A stretch of 64,000 bases of DNA from the NCBI GenBank assembly GCA_025345505.1, contig JANVCC010000048.1, positions 1,968,037-2,032,036 of the forward strand, in the 5' to 3' direction. Source of the stretch: Todiramphus chloris collaris. Lineage: Eukaryota; Chordata; Aves; Coraciiformes; Alcedinidae. Shown piece after piece: positions 23,183 to 36,481 of this stretch. The notes under the pieces were generated by a model. The model ran no database searches. It saw only the letters and a program-made list of their open reading frames with translations, and was not told the DNA's origin. The position numbers and the translations under genes are program-made. Numbering within the stretch: the first letter of the stretch is position 1; the number at the start of each line of letters is the position of its first letter.

Positions 23183-26100
23183 ACAACCACCCCTAATTTC
23201 ATTAATTACCTCTAATGAGGTCCAGACATACAGATCCTGGTAGAGGAGGCAAATGTGTCTCTGAATACAGCAAACTCAGCCTGTTTTTATGAATTTTGAG
23301 ATAAAGTTTAAATGTTGACTTAAAGCTGCAGTGCATTCTTGTTAAGCTAAGTAGCTTTTTTTTTCTGTTTGCCCTTAACCATGAGACACAGTCAAAAAAA
23401 TTAAAACCTAAAGTAAAAATAGAAATGTTTGTCCTGATATTTCCAGCACTGGCTTCCATTTCATCCTAGCTAGAGGAAAACTTTCAGCAGTTCTTCAGGA
23501 CCTTTTGTAAACTGGATGGAAGTTAACAGTACTCCTCAGACGAATGCCACTGTGTTAATGACTTCCCCAGTACCAGAGAATTTATTGAGGGACCTGGTTG
23601 CTGTGAACCTGTGCCATGCTAAATCCATCAAAACATGCTAAATTCATCCAGTCTGTTCAAAGAACAAGCATTTTAACTAAGCTGCATTTAACCCCTTGAT
23701 TATCTTTGCCATCTTCCTTAGTCATTTTTTCCAGAGAACTTTGTTCTTGTTCAGATTAAAAATGTACCATTTAAAAAATAATTCCCCCTGGTACATTATA
23801 CTGCAGTTTAGCTTCATTTTTCATTGTCTTCTGCCAAGTCCCGTGATGTTCATGTTTGTGACTAGAGCAATGTTGTGAAGAATATAGGCAAGGGGCAGGA
23901 AATCCAACTAAAGCCAAAATAATGATGTTTAAGGTGAAAATAAAATTCAGAAGCTGATGTACTCCATGTGAAAGAGGGATAATTTTCATCCTGGGTTCTA
24001 GATGAGGAATATTACATGCTGCTGGTGAAATAAAATATTCAACACATTAGTGCATCAGATGGTAAACACGTACCTGGAATAATGAATTAGGCGACTCTGA
24101 AACAAGGAACAAAGCTGTAGAATAGAAAGACATTTTGAACAGCAAATTACAGACAAAATGGAAGCAAACTAAATCACAATATGAATTTACCAAGAGCTAA
24201 CCTAATAGGTGCCAGCATATAAGGATCACTTTCCACCACTCGCTCTGGCTCAGCAATGCCTTGCTCTGCCTAGAGCTGGCACTGAAACGCTTCTGATCAA
24301 TTAGTAAAGCAGTTCAGCTCACTTAACTGGAACATAACTCCTTTTCTAGAGGGTGAGCAAGAAAAAAATATTAAGCTTTCAGAGAGTTTAGCAAACCGAC
24401 CCAGCTGGTTCTTCAGTCAGAGGTATCGGAGCTGAAGCAAGCAGCAAGAGTTTGCAACTGCAAAAGGAAAGCAAAGCAGGATGCACCATTCTGTAGCCAC
24501 AAATCTGAGATAAACCAACCGATTTCATAGAGGGGAAAAAAGGAAAAAAAAAAAAAGAGAGAATAGATCTAATCTAGATAGGTTTCAATACAACATTTGA
24601 TATGCAAAATTAGTTCAAAGGAAAAGCAGCATGAGAGTTAACAGGCAGATAATGAACAGACAAGTGAGAAGACAGCAATAGTTGCAATTAAGCTCACTAG
24701 GCTGGTTTCAAAAGCAGAGACAGGTACAGGAAGGAGGTATCTTTTCATCACTGCACGCACAGTTCAGCATGCTCTTCTTACAGTGGTGGTGGTTGCTTCT
24801 CCTGAGGCAAGTCTCCAGGTGACAAGGGAGAAGCTGCTTATAAAATTGGCAAACTAGGCAGACAGGTGGCATTTCTCTTGGCCAGGACAAGGTTTCTGTA
24901 GCTGCTGCAGGAGATGGGGGGAAAACAAGTATTCAGGGAGTCTAAGAGAGAGCTTATTTGTCTTTAAACGCATGTGCTAAAAGAAGGGTCTGGACTGGCT
25001 TACAGTTCCTTTTCCATAATGCTGTGCCTATGCACTCTGAAACATCTTGATAATCTGATTTGAGCCATTCACCTTAAGAGAACTCAACCTTAATAAACTT
25101 GGAGTACATTTCTGTATCTCTTCTACTGATTTTTTTTTTTTTCCCTTTTCTTTATCTCCTATATGATACCATACCTGTATATTGTGCAACTTGTAATGTT
25201 TAGCTCTGTTACTGAAAATTTCTGGGCAGAGACTATAAACAAAGCCACGGGGAAAAAAAAAAAATAAAAGAAAGATCAATGAAGCTGAGATCTCCAATAT
25301 AGTTGTACAGTAGACCCAGGTTTCTTAAGAGCAAGTCCAATATGACTGTGAGCAGAGTCCTTCCAAAACACTGAAGTTCTTGACAGCAGAGAAACTTCTT
25401 TCTCAGATGATCATCCAGGTCTAGGAAGAGATGTTAGTGAGGTTTTTTTGCAGTGACTGTGCTGATGCTGTATTTAGCAGCAATAGCATCACTTCAAGGT
25501 ATGTAATCCAGTTGCTCCAGAGAGCGGAAACACAAGCCCCACCAGGAGTTCATCTCTCTTTCTATCAGCGCTCCTCTAGATGTGGAGGTCAAGTCTTTGG
25601 AGAGACCCTTTGTTACTGCTGACACAGTCTTACAAACACATGCACCCAAAGAACCTTGTTTTGAAGAAACTAACTGCGTGAATCTCCCTGTAAAGTTCCA
25701 GTGCCGAGCAGTAACACAGGTGTGAAATGCCACGGAAAGGGCAGTGGACGGAGGAGTCGGAATCAAAACTGCCCAGCGATGTCATGGAAAGCTGATTGCA
25801 GAGCTGAAAAACTCCTAGTTAGCAAAGCCAAGTAGCTTCAAGACAAGTAGCACATGAATGCAATGAACTTCAGGGCAAGCCGACGGCTGTTAACACCATA
25901 TCAATGAAGCCTTTACTTAGTAGGTGGTTTACCTTAAGAAAAGAACTATAGTGCCTTGCCAAGCAGAGACCTGGAGGCAACAGAGGAGGTAAGTATCTAG
26001 ATGACACACCATTACGCGAAATAATGTCTAGAACTGGAGCAGAGTCAGCCAAACTGCAACAGACAAGTCTAAAGGCTTTAACCTGCTGGTTCCCAAATAA

Positions 26101-29100
26101 GGGATTGAAATACAGACCCATAGTGTTGCCATGGACCTTAAAAAAAACAAAAAAAAAATGTTAAAAATTAATTTCTGTTGTAGGACTTGAGCTGAGAGTG
26201 AAGCCATGAGCCCAACATCACCACTGTCAGAAAGGTAAAGGCACAGAAAGAAGGATCATCAGGAGAAATTTAATAAACCTGTCCATTCATAACACCAAGG
26301 ATTGATTTTTCTTACCAAGAACTGAACTTGTTTGGTTTCAGTCTGCGTGGAAACAAGTTGCATACATAGCCTGATTCAAAAGTCTCAAACTAGGCAGACA
26401 CTAACCATTGGCCCAACATAATTTAACAGGCAATGAGAGGGGCTTTCTGGGTTTTATTCTTTTTACTACAGTTCATTATTTACTCTGATGGAAGTAAAAA
26501 AAAAAAAATAGAAAAAAAAAGTCATAAGTCTGTTTTTGCTCACAATTGTTAAATGGGATAAGAAAAAAGTACTCATTCATGACTAATGCTGTAGTTTCCA
26601 TGTTATTGCTAGAGGTTCAAGCACCAGTTCTGACTTTCAGCCAAGAGAAAGTTATCGTGCAGGATGTAGTATAATTCAGAGCTTCAGTTCCCCCACAGTC
26701 TTTTTTTAAGGAGATCTCAGATTTTCATATCTGAAGGTCTATCTTTACATGCAATAACATCATTTTTAGCCAGCTGAGTATCATAAATATTCAAAAGCCT
26801 CAGTTTGAGCATTACATGCAATTGACGTTTCAGAAATCTGCTTCCATTGGCATGACATCAGAGATTGTCAGATTGGGAAATCAGGAGGATGAGCTTCACA
26901 CTTGCCAATTTGTGCTATTAATCCATGTTGAAAGTTTTTCTTAACAAATCCCAGCAACACCACCCCTTCCCCCAACCCATCCTCAGTCTCTAGGAAGAGA
27001 AAAAAAGGCTGTTGACCCACATCTGTCTACAACCTAAGAATATGCAGCTATTGTTAAAGCTCTATTTATTTATTTATTTTTATTGTTTATAATTCTGCTT
27101 CTTACATTCTGCTGTAGGGTCATCAGTTAGGCCACAAGACTGGGAAACAGGCATACTGCCAGTTCTATAGAACCGTATATGATTGTAGAATCTCCACTCC
27201 CTCCCATCCAGGAGAAGAAAATTAAGGGAAGTTAGATGTTATTCTCTAAATAAATTTCATTTAGGTCAGCGTAGTGCCCTTCCTCAGCAGTCTTTCTCCT
27301 GCATTTATGAGCAACGTAGAAACAGAGCACAGAAACTTTAAAGTAACCAAAACCCAAGAAAAACTGGTGCCTGTAAATTCCACAAGTAGCACCGGGGATA
27401 CCAAGACTGCAGTTGAAGGTATGCACATCAAAAGTCCACGTACCACGGCTAATGGTCAGTGATCTGGGCTGCACAAGCTACAGCTATAAACAGTTTGGCA
27501 AAAAAATGAAGGTCACGGCTTCCTGCTGTTCAACAGTGCTTGCAGAAATGAAAGAGCTCTACAGGATCTGGTGCCCTGGTCCCCAACCCTGCAGCTCACT
27601 CCCCCCAAAAAAGCCCAGATGTTTTCTTCCTCTCTGTCTCATTGTCTTCCACTAACCTTGAGGCACTACGGTATTTCCACCACAGGCCACACCATGGTAC
27701 CAACCCTCCCGTCCACTTTCCCAATATCACCGGTCCTTCACAGGCATACAAGGAACCAGAGAGTGTGCCACACCATGGCAAGGGCCCTGTCTCCAGGAGT
27801 ATCCCAGGGGAGACGCATTATTACCCTCTGGGATCTTCCCTTCCTGAGAGCTGGAAGAAGGACCCAGATGAATTAGTTTAACTGAGGGATACAGGAAGTT
27901 ACGAATGCATTTCTTTTTCAAAAATAAATAAGCTTTTCTAAGAAACATCCATTTACTCCCGAGCAGAAGCCAAGTGCTATAACCTCTTCTATCGATAGCT
28001 GCCTAAGCACTTTTTGAACCCCCCAAACGTGGCTAGCGTGCCGTGCATCACCAGCACGCCTTGGGTATACAAAGTTTTGCAAACCATTGCTGTCGAGTGA
28101 GTTTCCTCTATGAAAGCGAGTTTCTACAGCCCAGTGAGATGTGGTTAGAGGACAGAAAGCCAGCAAAACAGACGACCTTTCACCAGACCTGCCTGTTTGA
28201 GCTTCCACAAGAGCGCATCATGGCCACAGCAGGTATTGACTCGCAGTGGCTTGAACTCTCCCAACTCCAGAATAAGCAAAAGATGACTTAGTTGTTTTGC
28301 TTCGCACCCTGATCAGGTAGTCATGCTTGGAGCACCGTGCTGCTAAGCAGGATGAACAAGGACAGACAAATAATTTAACACAGGCCACTTCAGTCACCGA
28401 GCTGAGAGACAATAAATAAGTGGGCCCTGAAACAGTGTTGATTTTTCAATACACTCAGCACAATTGATGAAAAAAGCCTAGCTATATTTAAGCTTGTTTT
28501 AAATAATGTACTTGATAAATTAATATAAAATACTTGCTTCTAGCTGTAATATTTATTTGAAGTACTTCTTTTAAGCTTTTCTGAAACACCCAGGACAAAC
28601 AGAAAGTTCTGCTGAAGCCCATCGGAAGTCAAGCTTAGCTTTATGGCAGTACAAAGACAAATATTTCAACAGTATTATATAGCATAGCCCTCCAGTTTGC
28701 ATTAAAACAATCAAAGTCCAGAGGATTCAAAGCTATCTACAGGAATTCTTGCACCTATTACACTGTGCAGCAAACCTTATATATAGTACAGCAGCCGTGT
28801 AAGAAAACACAGCAACATTACCCAACAGGAGCACCAGGAATGAAAAAAACACCTTGTCCAAAGGTTGCTGAAGAGGGAAGAACAAAAACAATGTAAAAAA
28901 CCAACATAAAAAACACCCAACCAAAAATCCCCACAAACACAAGTATTTATTACTCCCTGTAACAGGACATTATGCTGGTCTCCATCCCCAAACCACCACT
29001 GCTGCTTTAACTAACAATACTTCAGTTTAGCTAAATTTTTGCAAAACCAACCAAAAACTTCAGGTAGTCTATAAAAAAAAGAAACGTAACCAAAAAAAAA

Positions 29101-29560
29101 AGGAAAAAAAAAAAATCCTACCATTCACATCAAGAGTAAACAAGACCAAATTCAAAGGACATCAGACACCACTACCTCTACCTTTACTTAGGTAGGACCA
29201 CATGTAACATCTACTTCCCACCAACCACTGGCCTCCAAGCTGCTCAAGTTGCAGTCAGTTGCCATTGAAGTTTTTCAGCTGGGGCTTATGCTTGGCAACT
29301 GATTCTTCACACCTGCATGCTGCTTCCTGCTTTATTAAGAGGCCACACTATTTTTTTATTGACTACTTACTTGGCAAGGGTGAAAATATCAGGATCTGGC
29401 CTGAAGTACTGAGCAACTGAGTACTTACTCCTCCTCTTGTTTAATAATGTTTATTGTGATGATTTCTGTTACATATTCATGACATATCAGGTAGTGATAA
29501 TACACACATTGTACTAACCAGTACACAAAGGCATAAAAACATCTTTACTGGGAAATAAAA
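23183..29560. other. Non-coding DNA, no gene or transposon recognised
   Basis: Contains A-rich runs near 24538, 25250, 26145 and 29095, a short (TTTA)n at about 27062-27084 and a nearly exact 19-bp direct repeat (CATGCTAAATCCATC / CATGCTAAATTCATC) near 23615-23650. The segment 27550-27880 is richer in C and has open frames in several phases, but their order and content match no known protein. Confidence 0.5.
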
Positions 29561-29576
29561 AAAACAAACAACAAAA

Positions 29577-29597
29577 ACACACACACACACACACACA
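29577..29597. repeat. (AC)n microsatellite
   Basis: About ten AC units inside a wider A/C-rich tract (29553-29635). It is a likely length-polymorphic marker. The Cys/Val-rich antisense frames across it are artefacts of the repeat. Confidence 0.9.
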
Positions 29598-29635
29598 AAA
29601 AATCACTAAAAAACCTCCCAAAACAACAACAAAGA

Positions 29636-32600
29636 CAGCTGAAAAATCTTTGTCCTGGTTGGTACACTGTAAGTGCTGAATTAGAAACCACCAAGAATTG
29701 CTTAAATTCCCAGCTGTTAGAGCAGAAAAGCCCATGGGACAAGCAGAAGATTAATAAAACTTTGGATAGAAAAACACAAAAGACAAAATGCAAAGTCAGA
29801 ATGTGGTATGTGCCAATACGAAAAAAATTAGAGTAATAATTTAGATAGGTTATAGGCCAGAGATAAAAGCCTGATAAATTCCCAGAAAACCACATTACTG
29901 AGAAAGCTATCTGAAATTTAAAAGCAACATGAATCAAAACTGGATGAATGACATTTGGATAATATTATTGGACGGATTAAATTAACTTTTAGTTAGCAGA
30001 ATAGTGTAGTAAGAAAAAGAGGTACGATAACTATAAAGTATTTGTACAGCTATAAACAAAACAACTGATGAGCCTGATGTGGATTTCTGCCTTTATTTTA
30101 CCTGTTTATTATCACTATAGTTTTTTTGTTTTGGTTTATTTTTAATATTATTTAAGAAACTCTTCAGAAAGAATCCCAGTTTTGATGGTAAATGTGCTTA
30201 TGCCTACGTCAATGTTGAAATTATTTGTCTAAGACAATTTAGCTGAATATTGAACTAATTTACTCTGGAATTTCTTTGCATGAAATACCAGTATATTCTC
30301 AGTCCTATTTCTTAGCAGTCGATTTGCAAGAAATGTGGCTTTTAAATGAATTATAGGAGACATGAATAATCAACAAATCTGTCTCTAAAAAATATGAATA
30401 TTTGCATCCGAAACCATTTTAATTTATTCATATTGAAACAGTATCACATGACTTACCCATTCAATTAATGCCAACCACATACTTTGGATTCTCAATGCAA
30501 AATAACTGTTCTTTGAACCTTCAGCAGCTGATGAATTATTTGCAAATTATTTTCAAAGAATAAATATAATGTAAATAGAACTGTAGAGTGTTCAGAGATA
30601 ATTCACAAGCATAAAAAAGCAGCCCAATTTGTCATTACCAATTATATCCTCCAACTTTTTCTGCCAGACTTAGTTAACATAAACCAGCAGTATTAGTAAG
30701 AATGAGATTTGTAATATAGTTTTCTTTCCATGCGATCAGACCAGTGCCAAAACGCTGTAGATTTTGATGCAGCTTTTTGATACAGTGGCAAAAGGGCAGA
30801 CTTATTCTGGCTGCTCATGACCTCTGTAACATAAAATTTAGGCATAACTTGAACAATCTCTTGGTCTAGCCTAGAGAGGTTAAGTATCTAAGTCACAGCC
30901 AAGGAACAGCAACCGACCACGCTGGTAGGCAGCCTGACAAGAAGCAGTAACATGCTTCACTGTGAAGAACAAGGACTGTAGTGGGAGATTTTCCTAAAAA
31001 AAGACATAGGAGATACAAGATTCTGTACGTGACAGTTCATCTGCTGTGATATTATGTCTGTCATTAGTGTACTATGGGTCCGTGCTGCTGGCAACGCTTC
31101 TCTAGGTGGGCACGCTGGGCAAGGCAAGAGGTGAGGCCACATCTGCTTTCCTCTATGAACCCATTCTGGGCTGCAACCCGGCTCTGGTCTGTCTATTTAT
31201 CTGTCTATCTGAAAATATATCATTAATATATAGGAGGTAATAAATAGGAGGCAAGTGGATGATGGTTATGACCATGAAAACGGCGTTGGCATTGCATTAC
31301 TGTGTGGCTCCAAGGATTATATAATAAGAGTACAGTAGCTCTGAATATGACTAGTTTTGGCTTTACAAGAAGCATTTTCATCAACTATCAATATTTAAAC
31401 ACATTTATCAGAAAAAAAAACCAAACCCTTTCTCTTAGTTCTCTTCATTCAAATGCTTTTTTCTTCATGAACTAGATCTTTTACAATCTCATTGTCACAT
31501 GAACAATTACACCAAGTTGTTATGGCAACTGAAATTTTAAAAGTAAATTAATTTTGCCACAAGGTGTTATTAAGACCAGGTAAGGATGGCCTTGAATAAT
31601 AATAGCTCTTTATTGTTTGGAGAGGATTTTCTATCTCAGACTTTAACACCGGGTTTTGCTTAAGCCAACATTTTTTTGTTGTTCTTAGTAGATCAACAAT
31701 CTTGAAAACAAATAGAAAAGAAATTATTTCAGTTTTGCTATAAATTCTTAAATGATACTTTCTAGACAGCAGCATCATCTTTTAACAGCAGAGATTCTAC
31801 ACTTGATGCTTAAGTAGTTTGTAGTGTGCCTAGTAAAAGCAGGTAAGATCAGTTTCCCAAACTGGCATAAATCTAGAGCAATCCTGCTGATTTCACTGTT
31901 AGTGTAAATGTATAAGCTCCTAATACTTAAAGGAAGATTTTAACCTGCAACATAAAAAAAAAACTTCAAAGTCCTTGATCTAACCCAGCGTGGTTTCCGC
32001 TGTATCCACCTATTGACATTGGACTTGCACCTCCCTTACTTGGGTAGCGTAATAATTTCTCCAAGCAACACTCTCTCGGGAACTACTGGAATAAAATGAG
32101 GATGGAAAAATCCTCACAGTTTAGTAATGTACTTAGTGTAACAGGCCTTTTGTAAATTTTAATTCTTGTAGGACATGAGAGCCTGCTGAGGGGCAGTAAC
32201 TCTCTTCAGAAGTTCTGGTTCTGACTGTGGCGTTTCCATCCCAGTGGATGTGCCACCAGAGCCGACACAGCTTGTCTCTCACCTTCGGTCTGATGCCTCA
32301 GTTCTGCAGCGTGGTCTCGTGAGCACTGATTGTCTCTGGCAAAACCAAACGAAACAAAACAAAGAGACGAAGTTTCACAGAGCGGAGCAATCTTGTGTTG
32401 GTGCACTTTTGCTCCCTGCCTCTTATTTCTGCCATTTTTGTAATGACAGAGCACGTCAGCAACGGGAGCATGTAACAGAATCTGTGAAATGTAAAATACC
32501 TCCATTTTTTGGTCATTTTAATTTTAAATATGGGACTGATATTTTGATTAACCTGCTGTGTAACTGTTAGGGAGCAGGGATGTGACTTCCCATTTAGCAT

Positions 32601-34789
32601 CTCCTGGAAGGTTCCTTTAATAAAACATTTACTGTTAAGGCTCTCGATCCTGCCTCATCTTCTCTGGAAAATGATAATTGTGGATTTTAGTCTCTTACTT
32701 CAGGGCTAATGTTTGCTATAGGCTGCTGGTGAAGCTTATGATGTTGGTGCTGCATGGTGTAGAAGAGGATCCTTCCAAAAGGGACATTTACTGAAGTTAT
32801 TACTCCCCGTTTCAGGGAAGTGGACTCAGTGACTTGAAAGGTTTTATCCAGTCCAATGTTCATATGTCCACCTGGTGATACAAAAATGTCTAATATCACC
32901 CCAAGTTAGTATTTTATCATTGGAAATACTTATGAAATGTGATCTTCAACTGAGATGTTAACATAGACCCCCTGAATATTTTTGACGAGGACTCCACTTT
33001 GAGGGGCTCAGCTTGAGTTCAAGGTTTAGATGCTTATTCTAAATTGCTAGAAACTGAACCTGAAAATAAATGAAAATTAATACTTTGACATAAAGAAACC
33101 ATTAACTTCATGCTGGTGTAGGGAATAAATCTGCATAAATGATCAGCTTGATATCTAATTTCATTTCAATCAATGAATGCTCAGTAATGAAGTTTATGCA
33201 CTTGAGAAGGAAGCCTGACATTAGGTATCCAGATTGTTGTAATAGAAATTACTCCAAATCTGCTCCAACTCTACTAAAAATCAATGGAAACCTTCCAAAC
33301 AGGAGTAGTATGAGACAGCAGTAGGATAAACCCAGATCGAAGTCAACAAATTTATATCGGATTCACAAAGTTACAGTGAGGCTAGAACAATGTCCCCAGG
33401 GTTTAGCAGCTGCAGTAGAAAGCAGGCACTGACGTTTGGCTTTAGGTGGAGTTTTGCTCCATCAGGGTGATTCAGAGATATCCTGCTTAGTCACTGAGGG
33501 AACCCATCACTGGTGCAAGCACACTTCCCTCAGTGCTTGCTCAGGCAGTGGTTGTGGCAGTGACTAATTTCCTTTGTGAGTGTGGGTCTCACTGCTGGCA
33601 GGAGGGAACTGGGGAAAAGCAGCGAAATTATGGAAGTTAACTTTTGTACAGATAATGAGTAATAAATGCAATAAGACTGAACTCCACAGGAAGCAGTAAC
33701 CCAGGGAAGCTTTGGCCCATCCCATTTTACCATAGGAAGAACAATCTATCAAAACACACCCCAACAAAACTATATGGCAGAAAATTTATCACATGTTTTA
33801 ACGAGGAAATAATAAAGTAAACAATATAAGTAGAGCAGATAAGCAAAGAACAGACTCAGACTAACCACGGCACTTTAGTAAATCCCATTAGACAACTATT
33901 TTCACCTTTAAGTAACTGAGTGTTTTAAAAGCCTGGCCCTCAAGCACTCAAGTTTTATTGAATGTGAATGGGACTTGGGCTTTTAGATTACTCAGGATTT
34001 CTCAGAAATTCCACCCACCATACTTGTATTTGGAAAAGGTTTAAAGGTTTGCATGAAATCCTATAAATCAAGGAAAACACAGAGTAACTAATGTGGAACT
34101 TTGGCACACAACAAGAGAAATTGTATTAGATGTCGACAAAGAAAGAGACTTAGAGGACAAGCTTAATGTATAAATGCTCTCAAAAACCTCTTAAAACATG
34201 CATTTAACTGTGATGTTACAATTAAAGCCATGAAACTTAGCTTTATGCCTGTAAACAGCATGTTCAGCACTCAAGCATGAGAAGAAAAAGGCAAGTCAGT
34301 TTTCATTTTCTCTGGTGTTCTTAGTGGGAAGCTGTGTCAGGCACAGCTTCATTCTTCCTAACGCCAGATACTTAATGGGCTGCCTACACATGCAATCCTT
34401 TTGCTACAGTTTCTCCTTAACATTAACAGAGAGAGGGCTAATTGCACAGCTCCATCTTTTCCATTTGCCATACAAGCAAAGGGCTATATAGCATAGCTGC
34501 TCTATGCTCCTGGGGTAGGTTCTGTGGATAAGTACCTACAGGTATGCTGGATGAGTTCATGCTCAAGTTAAATATATCAGGAAATATGTTATTATGTCAT
34601 AAGAACTCCCATCTGGAAGTTATCATTCTAAGAATTTCATTCTATTCCATTTGTTTGACCTAGCAAAATTAAGAATAATACCGTGATTTGCTCATATGCT
34701 TAACAGCTTCCTGGAAGACCTAAGATCTTTCTTAGTGGGGTGGAAAAACTATGAAATCTGCAAGTCCCGACATAAGGGGCTTTTGTAGG
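29636..34789. other. Non-coding DNA, mostly featureless
   Basis: About 5.2 kb without a recognisable gene. A doubtful CR1-like tail lies at 32819-32865. A GAGAGGTTAAGTA word near 30877 resembles a MIR core but stands alone. The 108-codon frame at 32244-32570 (+) is overlapped by two minus-strand frames of 99 and 100 codons, which argues that none of them is coding. Confidence 0.5.
32819..32865 (+). mobile_element. Doubtful worn CR1 3' tail
   Basis: AGTGGACTCAGTGACTTGAA followed by AGGTTTTATCCAGTCCAATG resembles the CR1 pattern of TTGGACT, a TGATCTT-like block, AAGGTCTTTTCCAACC and AATG. Only about 45 bp can be compared and no octamer tail remains. Confidence 0.35.
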
Positions 34790-35332
34790 TTACACGGACA
34801 TGGCCAAGAAGGCCAAGGCATCCTGGCCTGGGTCAGGAATGGTGTGGCCAGCAGGAGCAGGGCAGGGATGGTGCCCCTGGACTGGGCACTGGTGGGGCCA
34901 CAGCTCGAGTACTGGGTTCAGTTCTGGGCACTGCAGGATAAAAAAGCCATCGAGGTGCTGGAGTGAGTTCAGAGAAGGAAAACCAAGCTGGTGAAGGGTC
35001 TGGAGAAAATGTCTCATGAGGAGTGGCTGAGGGACCTGGGGTTGTTTAGTCTGGAGAAGAGGAGGCTGAGAGACCTTACTGCTTTCTACAGCTCCCTGAA
35101 GGGAGGTTGGAGTGAGGTGGGTGTTGGTCTTTTCTCCCACATGACTAGTGACAGGACCAGAGGAAATGGATTTAAATTGCCCCAGGGGAGGTTTACGTTG
35201 GGTATGAGGAACAATTTCTTTGCTGAAAAAGTGGTGAGGCCTTGGGACAGGCTGTCCAGGGAGGGGGTGGGATCACCATCCCTGGAGGGATTCAAAAAAT
35301 ACATAGATGTGGCACTTCAGAACATGGCTTAG
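34790..35332 (+). pseudogene. CR1 ORF2 C-terminal remnant with one in-frame stop
   Basis: One frame carries about 180 residues: GILAWVRNGVASRSRAG, VGPQLEYWVQFWALQDKKAI, then a TGA at 34964-34966, [55 protein letters not shown] and [16 protein letters not shown]. These are the thumb and C-terminal blocks of the CR1 reverse transcriptase. The stop sits where intact copies have Arg in the LERVQRR block, consistent with a CGA to TGA change by CpG decay. No endonuclease or catalytic YADD segment is present. Confidence 0.85.
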
Positions 35333-35415
35333 TGGTCATGATAATGTTTAATAGACATTGGGACTTGATGATCTTGGAGGTCTTTTCTGACTTTAAGTGT
35401 TCTATGATTCTGTGT
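34790..35415 (+). mobile_element. CR1 LINE, 5'-truncated, plus strand (longest copy)
   Basis: About 625 bp, the longest CR1 copy of single orientation in the window. The 3' end reads GGGACTTGATGATCTTGGAG, GTCTTTTCTGACTTTAAG and TGTTCTATGATTCTGTG. It belongs to a different CR1 lineage from the 55-59 kb pair: its 3' coding part (CCCCAGGGGAGGTTTACGTT) matches the lineage of the copy at 42241-42668, which lies in the opposite orientation 6.8 kb away. Confidence 0.95.
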
Positions 35416-35916
35416 TCATATACGCATTTGAAGTGAGATCACTACAGCAATTAATTTCAAATGTTGAATTTAACAGGCATTAATACAAACTTATCTACTA
35501 ATAGTAAATATCTAATATTATGTTTCTCTTAACCTGTTTAGCTACTGATGTATTTTCCTCTGGGTTGGGTATAATAGCTTTTTTAAGACCTAGTTTTATC
35601 CAACACCTTTTATGCACTACCTGCTTAACACTGAGGTTGAAATTTCTGTAAGCTTGCATTAAACCACCTGAATATGACCTTGTGCTTCCCACGGCTGGAT
35701 GATTTATGCTCCTTCACTGTCCCACTGATCAAGTGTCCATGAGATTCATACTTTGCCAATTTTTGTAAATTCCTGTCTTGCATGCAGGTGTGTGCTACGT
35801 TACGATACACCAAAGATGGTAAGATACAAGGAGGATTTCTTTGTTCAGGAGACATCCTGAACATCTGCTCCCAAGGATGTGACTTTTTCAGTGAAAATAA
35901 TTCGAACCTAAGAAAG
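35416..35916. other. Short single-copy stretch between a CR1 and a solo LTR
   Basis: Five hundred bases with no gene. Minus-strand frames at 35498-35692 and 35625-35864 and a plus frame starting at 35782 overlap and show no known motif. Nothing indicates that the CR1 and the LTR on either side are related. Confidence 0.5.
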
Positions 35917-36481
35917 TGTCCTGTTTTCAGCAGGGGTAGAGTTAATTTTCTTCCCCATATGTGGTACAGTGCTGTGTTTTGTGTTTAGCATGAGAAGGAT
36001 GTTGATAACACACTGATGTTTCAGTTGGTGCTAAGCAGTGTTTACACTAAGTCAAGGACTTTTCAGCTTCTCATGCCCTGCCAACAAGAAGACTGGAGGG
36101 GCACAAGAAGTTAGGAGGGGATGCAGCCAGGACAGCTGACTCAGACTGGCCAAAGGGCAATCCCACATCATATGATGTCATGGCTAGTACATAAACTGGG
36201 GAGAAGGCTGGCCAGGGGCTACTGCTTGGGAACTGACTGGGCATCGGTCAGTGAGTGGTGGGCAATTGCATTGGTCATCGCTTGTTTTGTGTATCCTAAT
36301 TTTCTTATTTTGTGGGGTTTTTTTTCCTCCCTTCTTCCTTTGCTTTCCTATTAAATTGTTTTTATCTCAACCCATGAGTTTTACCTTTTTTTTTCGATGC
36401 TCTCCCCCATTCCACTGGATGGGGAGGAGTGAGCAAGTGGTTGTGTGGTGCCTGGTTTCTGGCTGGGATTAAATGACAACA
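35917..36481 (+). mobile_element. Solo LTR of an avian ERVL-like endogenous retrovirus
   Basis: A 565-bp element that starts TGTCCTG and ends GACAACA, fitting the TG...CA ends of retroviral LTRs. It follows the layout of a well-known bird ERVL LTR: TAGAGTTAATTTTCTTC near the start, GTTGATAACACACTGATGTT, an ATGATGTCAT element at 36172-36181, a TATA-like TACATAAACT at about 36188, an ATTAAA polyadenylation signal at 36350-36355, TTTTATCTCAACCCATGAGT and a GGGATTAAATGACAACA end. No gag, pol or env remnant adjoins it. The 5-bp flanks (GAAAG and GGCAG) match at three of five positions, so the target duplication has decayed or the ends are slightly off. Confidence 0.85.

Noticed and set aside
29514-29937. 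130-codon hydrophobic Cys/Val/Phe-rich minus-strand frame resembling a membrane protein
   Set aside because: Its C-terminal part is translated from the (AC)n repeat and A-rich DNA; such frames look hydrophobic by composition alone.
30870-30915. GAGAGGTTAAGTA as a MIR core
   Set aside because: Only one 13-bp block matches; the neighbouring MIR blocks are not in the expected places.
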